From an uncultured bacterium (GTDB lineage Bacteria > Methylomirabilota > Methylomirabilia > Rokubacteriales > CSP1-6), in NCBI GenBank assembly GCA_946479205.1, contig CAMLFJ010000078.1:1-9769 (forward strand): DNA of 9,769 nucleotides, given 5' to 3'. Position numbers and translations under genes: made by a program. A model generated the notes under the pieces. The model was given only the letters and a program-made list of their open reading frames with translations, had not been told where the DNA came from and did no database searches. Shown here piece after piece: positions 1-5,867 of this stretch. The stretch's first letter is position 1. Every line of letters begins with the position of its first letter.

Positions 1-293
1 CCGAGGAGCTGCTTGAACACCGCGACGAACTCGGCCTGCTCCTGCGGGGTGCGCTCGCGCCAGTGCAGCGCCAGCGAGCGCCGGGACATTTCCTGGAAGT
101 CGAAGAGCCGGTCGGCGATCCGCTGAACTTCGACGCGCCGCTGGTCCTGGGCGATCGGCGCGGCGAGCTGGCCATCCTGCACGATCTGCAGGACCTGCTC
201 GGTGGCCTTCTGCACGACCTGGGTCGGGCTCACTTCGGGTTGGGCGCCGCCGCTTGCCGCGAGCAGGAGCCACATGGCCAGTGCCTTTTGCAT
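1..293 (-). CDS. MlaC/Ttg2D-like phospholipid-transport periplasmic protein, N-terminal part (runs off left edge)
   Basis: About 98 codons are visible from an ATG at 293, with no stop before the window edge. The start is well set by a GGAGGG Shine-Dalgarno five bases upstream. The first 18 residues (MQKALAMWLLLAASGGAQ) form a short secretion signal. The following part has a helix with TQVVQKATEQVLQIV, then the block FDFQEMSRRSLALHW-R-TPQEQAEFVAVFKQLL, which is the characteristic first conserved segment of the MlaC/Ttg2D (toluene tolerance) family. Family members are about 200 residues and carry phospholipids across the periplasm between the MlaFEDB inner-membrane complex and the outer membrane, which implies a diderm host. 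No other mla gene is visible on the upstream side, so this is either an orphan or the first gene of a cluster continuing left. The family call is fairly secure; the specific cargo is inferred. Confidence 0.82.
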   Translation of the reverse strand, partial: MQKALAMWLLLAASGGAQPEVSPTQVVQKATEQVLQIVQDGQLAAPIAQDQRRVEVQRIADRLFDFQEMSRRSLALHWRERTPQEQAEFVAVFKQLL

Positions 294-297
294 GATT

Positions 298-303
298 CCC
301 TCC
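298..303 (-). promoter_or_regulatory. Shine-Dalgarno site of the MlaC-like gene
   Basis: The minus strand reads GGAGGG here, then four to five bases (AATC) before the ATG at 293. It is one of the best ribosome-binding sites in the window and fixes the start of the partial gene. Confidence 0.7.
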
Positions 304-313
304 GGGGGGCCTT

Positions 314-331
314 CGCCCGGTGGACCGGGCG
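314..331. other. Perfect 7-bp inverted repeat in the gap between receiver and MlaC-like genes
   Basis: CGCCCGG, a TGGA loop, then CCGGGCG form a perfect 7-bp stem; a flanking GGGG (about 305-308) and CCCC (about 335-338) could extend it across an internal loop. It lies in the 174-bp gap (294-467) downstream of the receiver gene and in the presumed leader of the MlaC-like gene. There is no T-tract on either strand, so it is not a classical intrinsic terminator; it could be a leader hairpin or a chance GC-rich palindrome. Nothing else was recognised in this gap. Confidence 0.35.
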
Positions 332-467
332 ACTCCCCGGCCTGGGAGAGAGCATGGCCCGTGCCAGGCGGGATGCCGGGTAAGAGGCCGAATTCATGGT
401 CTCCAGCGGATCGCCGGGTTGACGGCGATTCGTCAGCGGCGGGACGCCCGTCACGAGCCGGACGGGC

Positions 468-860
468 TCAGGAAACCGCGGCGGCGAGGGTCTCCCGGGT
501 CACGCGCTGCAGCGCGGCCATGTCGAACGGCTTGGTGAGGATGGGCACCGCGAGATCCACGATGAGCCCGGCGTAGTCCGTGTGCTCCGAGGTGCCGGTG
601 ATGAAGACGAAGCGGCGCGCCAGCTCGGGCCGGTTCTGCTCCAGCTCCCGGTAGAGGCCGAGCCCGTCGAGGCCGGGCATGCGCAGATCGCTGAGGATGA
701 GGTCGTAGGCCCGGCGGCCGATGCACTCGAGCGCGACGAGGCCGTCCGACGCGGTATCCACGTCGTAGCCATCGCCGGCGAGCACGTCGGTGATGAGCTG
801 CGCGATGATGGGCTCGTCGTCCACCACCAGGATCAGCGGGCGCGACGCGGGAGCGGCCAT
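468..860 (-). CDS. Stand-alone response-regulator receiver domain protein (CheY-like)
   Basis: This 130-residue protein is a single receiver domain with no output domain. It has the acidic pair D14-D15 in ILVVDDEP, the predicted phospho-acceptor D58 in LILSDLRMPGLDG, the conserved T88 in FVFITGT, and K110 in the TKPF motif. All active-site positions of the family are therefore present, and it should accept phosphate from a histidine kinase. The length is right for a single-domain regulator and the ATG at 860 leaves only seven residues before the first strand, so the start is sensible, although the nearest purine-rich stretch (GGGGAG) is almost touching the start codon. No kinase is encoded nearby, so partner and output are unknown. 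It could act as a phosphorelay intermediate or a regulator that works by protein contact. The 121-bp gap upstream (861-981) shows no convincing promoter. Confidence 0.93.
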   Translation of the reverse strand: MAAPASRPLILVVDDEPIIAQLITDVLAGDGYDVDTASDGLVALECIGRRAYDLILSDLRMPGLDGLGLYRELEQNRPELARRFVFITGTSEHTDYAGLIVDLAVPILTKPFDMAALQRVTRETLAAAVS

Positions 861-981
861 GCTCCCCGGTACAGCAAGACGCGAGCCAGCCGAATGCGGC
901 CGGGAAATCAGGCGGTTCGGCGCGGCCGCCGGACCGGGTCCACAGAATTCGTCAGGCCCCGGCCGGAAAAGAGCACCGGCG

Positions 982-2076
982 CTACGCGGGCTGGAGGCGC
1001 CGACGGGCCGCGATGCCGCGAATGCCGAGCCAGAGGCGGCCGATCCCGACGAGGAGCACGAGCAGCGCCGCGTCCACGAGCGCGTACCACCACCAGTTGT
1101 TCAGCTTGAGCCCGAAGTATTCCTTGGCGAGCGTGAGCACGATCAGGTGATGGAGGAAGTAGAGCATCAGCGCGGTGCGCCCGAGGATCACCAGCCACTC
1201 GGCGGGCAGGCGTCGGACCTCGATCGCGTAGTAGGCGAGGCCCAGCAGGCAGAAGACCGAGCCGAGACACAGGAAGCTCGTGATCCCTCGCGCGATCCAG
1301 TGGTTGTTCACGATGAAATCGCGCTTGAAGGCCAGCGAGAGATGGAGCGGCGTGCCGTGGGCCCAGTCCCAGAACGCGAACACGGCCAGGCCGGCGACGC
1401 CGGCCGCCGCCATGCGCGCGAGGTAGCGGGCGCGCCGCTCGGGGGTGTCCTGGAGCGCGAAGACCCAGCCCAGGGAGAGGCCGATCCACACGATGGCGAG
1501 CCAGGGCCACGGGGCGAACTCGAAGAAGAAGATCCGGCCCAGCGCCTGATGGTCGGGCAGCCAGGCCACGATGTCCTCGTACCGGATCGAGAACAGCGCG
1601 AAGAAGCCGAGCGCGAACGCCACCAGGAGATAGCGGGCGGCCCGCCGGTGCAGGACGAGCATCGGGGGCAGGCACGCGATGATGCCGAGCCCGATGGTCT
1701 GGAGCACGCCGCCTTCCCAGAACGGCTCGTCGCGGAAGACCACCAGGTTGAGCGCCCAGCCCGCCAGCACGAGCTTCGCGCCGCGCTGGAGGAACTTCAT
1801 GGCCACCCCGAGGGTGACCGGGGCGCCCGCCTGCCGGCGCGGCGCGAACGACAGCGGCAGGCAGAAGCCGACCAGGAACAGGAAGAGCGGCGCGCCCACC
1901 GCCATGGTCGCGTAGATCATGTTGTAGCGCGGCCAGCCCATGGCGCCGTCCTGCCACCACCGGCCGGTGTGGTTCGCGATCATGAGGATCAGGGCGAAGC
2001 CCCGGACCGCGTCCAGGAACCGCAGCCGGTCCGTGGACCCGCGCCCGCCCGAGACCGGTGCCGCCGTACCGCCCAT
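982..2076 (-). CDS. DUF1624 / heparan-alpha-glucosaminide N-acetyltransferase-like membrane acyltransferase
   Basis: A 364-residue polytopic membrane protein with roughly nine or ten hydrophobic segments. The N-terminus carries RLRFLDAVRGFALILMIANH (residues 17-36), matching the RxxxLDxxRG...M...H signature of the DUF1624/HGSNAT catalytic domain; H36 is the candidate acyl-accepting histidine. Further family-like pieces are GAPLFLFLVGF (61-71), LQTIGLG (125-131), FAPWPWLAIVWIGLSLG (187-203) and a late FLHHLIV helix (307-313). Relatives move an acetyl or acyl group from cytoplasmic acyl-CoA to a sugar or other acceptor across the membrane. The 12 residues before the motif and the only weak AGGCGGG upstream leave the exact start a little uncertain. 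The gene begins 20 bp after the TPP enzyme, so it is probably co-transcribed with it. OpgC-type acyltransferases are a related alternative. The substrate cannot be read from the sequence. Confidence 0.8.
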   Translation of the reverse strand: MGGTAAPVSGGRGSTDRLRFLDAVRGFALILMIANHTGRWWQDGAMGWPRYNMIYATMAVGAPLFLFLVGFCLPLSFAPRRQAGAPVTLGVAMKFLQRGAKLVLAGWALNLVVFRDEPFWEGGVLQTIGLGIIACLPPMLVLHRRAARYLLVAFALGFFALFSIRYEDIVAWLPDHQALGRIFFFEFAPWPWLAIVWIGLSLGWVFALQDTPERRARYLARMAAAGVAGLAVFAFWDWAHGTPLHLSLAFKRDFIVNNHWIARGITSFLCLGSVFCLLGLAYYAIEVRRLPAEWLVILGRTALMLYFLHHLIVLTLAKEYFGLKLNNWWWYALVDAALLVLLVGIGRLWLGIRGIAARRRLQPA

Positions 2077-2095
2077 GCCCGCCTGCTTCGTCCCG

Positions 2096-3733
2096 CTAGC
2101 GCGGCTGCCTGACGGGTGTCCGCGGGGAGGCGAAGAACAACGGGCGATTCATCCGGCCGACCGGCACTTCCACCAGCGCCGGGCGGTCCTTGTCGATGGC
2201 CTCACGCACGAGGCGGCCGACGTCGGTCGGCTCCTTGGCGCGCAGGCCGAGCACCCCGAAGGCCTCGGCCAGCTTCATGAAGTCGGGGTTCTTGAGCTCG
2301 GCCCCGTACTGGCCGCCCCAGGACTCGTCGAGATCGCGCGCCACGTTGCCGTACGAGCTGTCGTTGAAGACCACCGCGACCACGTTGATGCCGTGGCGGG
2401 CGGCGGTGGAGAGCTCCTGCGCGTTGAAGAGGAAGCCGCCGTCGCCGGAGACCGAGACCACCGGGCGATCCGGACGGGCGACCTTGGCCCCGAGCGCGAC
2501 CGGGTAGGCGTAGCCGAGGTTGCCGGAGTAGGACGAGGAGAGATACGTGCGCGGCTCGTAGACCGGCCAGAACGGCCGCGAGTAGTAGCCGATCTGGGTC
2601 ATGCCCGCCACCAGGATCGCGTTCTCGGGCGTCGCCGCGCGGAGCGACGTGATGATGGAGGCGTTGGGCTCCATCGTGTTGTCGGCCGCGATCCGGGCCC
2701 GGAGCGCCTCGTGCGCCGCCTTGCGCGAGGCCCGGGGCGGCGACGCCGCGCGCAGGCGCTCGAGGAGCGCTTCCAGCGTGGCCCGCGCGTCGCCGACCAG
2801 GCCGAGCGTGTCCTTGTGGTTGCGCCCGATCTCCCGCTCGTCCGCGTCGATCTGGACGATGCGCGTGCCCGGCTTGAAGGTCACGAGGGCCAGCCGCGTG
2901 CCGACCGCGAGCACCACGTCCGCGGCGTGGACGTGGTTGCGCAGCGGCGAGTCGCGCCAGTAGGCGGCGCCGAGCGAGAGCGCGTTGTGATCGCTCACCG
3001 CGCCCTTGCCCTCGGCGGACTGGGCCACCCCCGCCTGCAGGTGCTCGGCCACCGCGGCGAGCGCGTCGTGGGCGCCCGAGAGGTGGACGCCGCCGCCCGC
3101 GTAGATCAGCGGCGCGCGTGCGCCGAGCAGCAGCTCGGCGGCCCGGTCCACGTCGCGCGCGGCCGCGGCGGGGCGGGGCACCTCGGCGGGAGGCAGCAGC
3201 TCGACGAGGCCCTCGTCCTCCATTGTCTCGGGCGGCATCTCGATCTCGACCGGCCGCGGCCGGCCCGAGCGGAGCTGGACGGCCGCCTCGCGCACCGCGG
3301 CCGGGACGTCGGCGACCTGGAGCACGCGCTTGCGCCACTTCGTGACCGGCGCGATGCAGTCGAGCTGGTCGTTGACCTCGTGGAGCAGGCCGATGTCCTT
3401 GCCGATGCTGTCGCGCGGGATCTGGCCGGAGAGGATCAGCACCGGCGAGGAGGCCGAGTAGGCGGTGGAGAGGCCGGACATCGCGTTGAGGAGTCCCGGC
3501 CCCGGCACGACCAGCGCGGTGCCGAAGCGGCCGCCCGCGCGCGCGTAGCCGTCGGCCATGAAGGTGGTGGCCTGCTCGTGGCGCGTGGTGATGAAGCGGA
3601 TGCGCGGCTCGTTGCGCAGCGCCGCCATCACCCCGTAGAGCTGCACGCCGGGCAGCCCGAAGATCACCCGGACCCCTTCGGTGTAGAGGGAGCGCACCAA
3701 CGCTTCGCCGCCGGTCATCGGGGTCGCGGTCAT
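2096..3733 (-). CDS. Thiamine-pyrophosphate-dependent enzyme (acetolactate synthase / oxalyl-CoA decarboxylase superfamily)
   Basis: This 545-residue protein has the three-domain plan of the decarboxylase-type TPP family. The N-terminal Pyr domain (about 1-170) holds the cofactor-activating glutamate E53 in RHEQATTFMADGYAR and PGPGLLNAMSGL. A central domain covers about 190-330. The C-terminal PP domain (about 355-530) holds the metal/TPP motif GDGGF (430-434) followed by N458 in VVFND. The RFDDR motif typical of true acetolactate synthases is absent at the expected place (TRLALVTFKPG, 279-289), so I do not call it ilvB. The neighbouring CoA transferase raises the idea of an oxalyl-CoA decarboxylase, but the C-terminal region does not resemble that enzyme clearly. 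Benzoylformate decarboxylase-like or sulfopyruvate decarboxylase-like activities are also open. AGGAG nine bases upstream supports the ATG at 3733; M6 is a possible later start. It lies 26 bp after the CoA transferase. Confidence 0.9.
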   Translation of the reverse strand: MTATPMTGGEALVRSLYTEGVRVIFGLPGVQLYGVMAALRNEPRIRFITTRHEQATTFMADGYARAGGRFGTALVVPGPGLLNAMSGLSTAYSASSPVLILSGQIPRDSIGKDIGLLHEVNDQLDCIAPVTKWRKRVLQVADVPAAVREAAVQLRSGRPRPVEIEMPPETMEDEGLVELLPPAEVPRPAAAARDVDRAAELLLGARAPLIYAGGGVHLSGAHDALAAVAEHLQAGVAQSAEGKGAVSDHNALSLGAAYWRDSPLRNHVHAADVVLAVGTRLALVTFKPGTRIVQIDADEREIGRNHKDTLGLVGDARATLEALLERLRAASPPRASRKAAHEALRARIAADNTMEPNASIITSLRAATPENAILVAGMTQIGYYSRPFWPVYEPRTYLSSSYSGNLGYAYPVALGAKVARPDRPVVSVSGDGGFLFNAQELSTAARHGINVVAVVFNDSSYGNVARDLDESWGGQYGAELKNPDFMKLAEAFGVLGLRAKEPTDVGRLVREAIDKDRPALVEVPVGRMNRPLFFASPRTPVRQPR

Positions 3734-3742
3734 CTCTCGTCT

Positions 3743-3747
3743 CTCCT
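3743..3747 (-). promoter_or_regulatory. Shine-Dalgarno site of the TPP enzyme gene
   Basis: AGGAG on the minus strand, nine bases before the ATG at 3733, in the 26-bp gap after the CoA transferase. It favours M1 over the in-frame M6. Confidence 0.5.
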
Positions 3748-3759
3748 GTCGTCTCCGCC

Positions 3760-4998
3760 TCAGGGCGCCTGCACGGCGCCGGCCTGGGCGAGGTCGTCGA
3801 TCTCGCGGTCCTTGTAGCCGAGCAATCCGGTGAGGACGGCGCGGGTGTGCTCGCCGACCCGGTAGGGCGCGGGCCCCGCCGGCGTGACCGCGCGGCCGTC
3901 GAGCTGGAACGGCGCGGCGGTGACGCGGACTTCACCGCGGGCCGGGTGCGGCACGGTGGGGAAGGCGCCGCGCGCCTGCAGGTGCGGATGCGCGGCGACC
4001 TCCTCGGGCATCAGCACCGCGGCGGCGGGAATGCGCGCGCCGCGGAGCGCGTCGAGCGCCTCGTCCACGGTGGCGAAGCGCGCGAGCCACTCACCGATGA
4101 TGTCGCGCAGCGCGGACCAGTTGCGCCGGCGCTGGTCCGGCGTCGCGAAGCGCGGGTCCGCGGCCAGGTCGGGCCGGCCGAGCAGGGCCTGCAGGCGCGG
4201 CCACAGCGCGGCGGCCCCGCCGGTCTGGAGCGCGAGATGCCGGCCGCCCACCGCGAAGACCCCCATCGCGGGGCGCGGGGAGCCCTGCGCCTCGCCGCCG
4301 TTCAGCACCGCCGCGTAGGAGACGTCGTCCGCCGCGATCAGGGCCTCCAGCATCGAGACGTCGAGGTAGGCGCCCTGGCCGGTGCGATCGCGGCGTCTGA
4401 GCGCGGCCAGGATGGCGCCGAAGGCGTGCGTGCCCGCGAGCACGTCGGCGGCCTGGAGATTCGACGCGCGGGGGGAGAGCTGATCGCCCTGGTCGAGGTG
4501 CATCATGCCGGAGGCCGCGTTGATGATGTGGGCGAAGGCCTGGCGCTCGCGCCAGGGGCCGGTCTGGCCGAAGCCGGAGATCGAGCAGTAGACGAGATCG
4601 GGCTTGATCGCAGCCATCGCGGGATAGCCCAGGCCGAGCTTCTCGACGACGCCGGGGGCGAAGTTCTCCACGAAGACGTCGGCCACGCGGCAGAGATCGG
4701 TGATGACCCCGCGGCCCTGCGGGTGGCTCAGGTCCACCGCGACGCTCTCCTTGCCCACGTTGATGCGGATGAAGTAGGTGGACTGGTCGGCGCGGCCCGG
4801 CTCGATCTGGAGGTGGTTCTTCCGCATGTCGTCGCCCTCGCCGGGCCGCTCGATCTTGACCACGCGCGCGCCCAGGTCGGCGAGCAGGCGGGTGCAGTAG
4901 GGGCCGGCGAGCACGCGGGTGAGATCGAGGACTACCAGATCGGACAGGGGCAGATCGGACAGGGGGAGGTCGGAGAGCGGGCCGGACGCGTCGCGCAC
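3760..4998 (-). CDS. CaiB/BaiF family (class III) CoA transferase
   Basis: A 412-residue protein, typical length for the family, which moves CoA between carboxylic acids through an aspartyl-CoA thioester. It has the N-terminal Rossmann signature VLDLTRVLAGPYCTRLLADLGA (23-44), KIERPGEGDDMR (48-59), the segment ENFAPGVVEKLGLGY (111-125), CSISGFGQTGP (138-148), and D185 in LQAADVLAG at the position of the catalytic aspartate. GQGAYLDVSMLEAL (207-220) is also typical. The start codon is GTG at 4998; no other start lies between it and the conserved core. The first 21 residues contain three PLSDL copies (7-21) from a 15-bp tandem repeat, where relatives usually have one. It is the first gene of a leftward cluster with the TPP enzyme, so acyl-CoA chemistry (activation then decarboxylation or ligation) is plausible. 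Actual acyl donors and acceptors are not readable. Confidence 0.93.
   Translation of the reverse strand: MRDASGPLSDLPLSDLPLSDLVVLDLTRVLAGPYCTRLLADLGARVVKIERPGEGDDMRKNHLQIEPGRADQSTYFIRINVGKESVAVDLSHPQGRGVITDLCRVADVFVENFAPGVVEKLGLGYPAMAAIKPDLVYCSISGFGQTGPWRERQAFAHIINAASGMMHLDQGDQLSPRASNLQAADVLAGTHAFGAILAALRRRDRTGQGAYLDVSMLEALIAADDVSYAAVLNGGEAQGSPRPAMGVFAVGGRHLALQTGGAAALWPRLQALLGRPDLAADPRFATPDQRRRNWSALRDIIGEWLARFATVDEALDALRGARIPAAAVLMPEEVAAHPHLQARGAFPTVPHPARGEVRVTAAPFQLDGRAVTPAGPAPYRVGEHTRAVLTGLLGYKDREIDDLAQAGAVQAP
4936..4980. repeat. 15-bp tandem repeat, two exact copies plus one degenerate copy
   Basis: CAGATCGGACAGGGG occurs at 4936-4950 and again without any change at 4951-4965. A third, partly matching unit at 4966-4980 (11 of 15 bases) follows. 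On the minus strand each unit encodes PLSDL, giving PLSDL three times at residues 7-21 of the CoA transferase. The period is a multiple of three, so the frame is kept. Two perfect copies next to a diverged one suggest a recent duplication by slippage. Confidence 0.9.
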
Positions 4999-5004
4999 CG
5001 GGCG

Positions 5005-5010
5005 AGTATA
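5005..5010 (-). promoter_or_regulatory. Candidate -10 element (TATACT) of the CoA transferase operon
   Basis: The minus strand reads TATACT, six bases before the GTG start at 4998. This is close to the sigma70 -10 consensus, and transcription would begin about at the start codon itself. No good -35 hexamer is found 16-18 bases upstream, so the call rests on the -10 and its position. Its spacer region overlaps the -35 box of the divergent promoter. Confidence 0.5.
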
Positions 5011-5019
5011 GCGCGGTGA

Positions 5020-5048
5020 TTGACGGGGCGCACCTGCCCCCCTAGACT
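5020..5048 (+). promoter_or_regulatory. Sigma70-type promoter of the aldolase/ABC operon
   Basis: TTGACG at 5020-5025, exactly 17 bases, then TAGACT at 5043-5048: five of six matches to the -35 consensus and four of six to the -10, with optimal spacing. The -10 ends six bases before the ATG at 5055, so the predicted transcription start coincides with the start codon. No Shine-Dalgarno sequence is present in front of this ATG, in keeping with a leaderless message. Confidence 0.68.
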
Positions 5049-5054
5049 CGGCGC

Positions 5055-5849
5055 ATGCGACGCAATCGACTCCGGGAGCTGCTGCGGGCGGGACGGCCCA
5101 CGCTGGGCACGCACATCCACTCGGCGTGGCCGGCGGTGGTGGAGCTGGCCGGCCACGCGGGGGTCTTCGACTACGTGGAGTTCGCGGGCGAGTACGCGCC
5201 CTACGATCTCTTCGCGCTCGAGAACCTCGGGCGGGCGGTGAACACCTTCGACCACATGTCGGCCATGTTCAAGGTCGAGCAGCAGCCCCGCACCTACCTG
5301 GCGGTGCGGGCCATCGGCTCCGGCATCCAGAACGTGCTCTTCGCCGATCCGCGCACGCCCGACGACGTGCGCGAGTGCGTGCGGAGCGTGCGCGCGGAGA
5401 CGCCCGAGGCGGGCGGCATCCACGGGGTGGGCATGCGCCGCGACGTCGGCTACGTGATGGACGTGGGCTCGCCCGCCTTCGTGCAGGCCCTCGACGACGC
5501 GGTGGTGGCGGTGATGATCGAGAAGGCCTCCGCGGTGGAGAACCTGGAGGCGATGCTCTCGGTGAAGGGGGTGGACATGGTGCAGTTCGGGCCCGCCGAC
5601 TACTCGATGAGCATCGGCCTGCCGGGCCAGTGGAATCACGCGCGCGTGATCGAGGCGGAGCGGCACGTGATCAAGACCGCGCTCCGGCTCGGGATCGCCC
5701 CGCGGGCCGAGATCTCGCACCCGAACGAGGCCAAGGCCTATCTCGATCAGGGCGTCCGGCACTTCTGCATGGGCTGGGACGTGAGCGTGCTCTTCGACTA
5801 CTTCAAGACCGAGGGCGGCGCCCTGCGCGACCTGCTGGGCGCGGGCTAG
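5055..5849 (+). CDS. HpcH/HpaI aldolase/citrate-lyase family protein
   Basis: A 264-residue protein of the length and plan of the HpcH/HpaI class II aldolases, TIM-barrel enzymes that reversibly cleave 2-keto-3-deoxy acids to pyruvate (or a related oxoacid) and an aldehyde. The N-terminus RLRELLRAGRPTLGTHIHSAWP (5-26) is typical. Putative metal ligands are E156 in VMIEKASAVENL and D182 in FGPADYSMSIG, and R85 in YLAVRAIGS fits the substrate-binding arginine. The GIHGVGMRR segment (121-129) is also conserved. Odd: where the family has a D-x-E-H-x-P motif with a general-base histidine, this protein has AGEYAPYD (44-51), i.e. tyrosine at the histidine position, so its chemistry may differ. It leads a four-gene operon with a carbohydrate-type importer 18 bp downstream, which suggests that it handles the imported compound or a product of it. 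The start lacks a ribosome-binding site and appears leaderless. Confidence 0.88.
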   Translation: MRRNRLRELLRAGRPTLGTHIHSAWPAVVELAGHAGVFDYVEFAGEYAPYDLFALENLGRAVNTFDHMSAMFKVEQQPRTYLAVRAIGSGIQNVLFADPRTPDDVRECVRSVRAETPEAGGIHGVGMRRDVGYVMDVGSPAFVQALDDAVVAVMIEKASAVENLEAMLSVKGVDMVQFGPADYSMSIGLPGQWNHARVIEAERHVIKTALRLGIAPRAEISHPNEAKAYLDQGVRHFCMGWDVSVLFDYFKTEGGALRDLLGAG

Positions 5850-5867
5850 CCCACGGGCCCGCCGCCC

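Noticed and set aside
962..980. GCCGG - 9 nt - CCGGC hairpin just after the acyltransferase stop, tested as a terminator
   Set aside because: Only a 5-bp stem with a large loop and no downstream T-tract; such short GC palindromes are expected by chance at this base composition.
790..2112. 440-codon plus-strand open frame opposite the membrane acyltransferase
   Set aside because: Charged, repetitive antisense composition (many RE, EH, DH pairs); the minus strand encodes a coherent polytopic membrane protein.
2096..3733. Calling the TPP enzyme acetolactate synthase (ilvB) or oxalyl-CoA decarboxylase (oxc)
   Set aside because: The RFDDR motif of acetolactate synthases is missing and no small subunit gene is nearby; specific oxalyl-CoA decarboxylase features are not evident. 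Only the superfamily can be supported.
1940..3817. 625-codon plus-strand open frame opposite the TPP enzyme
   Set aside because: Low-complexity Arg/Gly/Val/His-rich antisense frame; the opposite strand encodes a complete TPP enzyme with all motifs.
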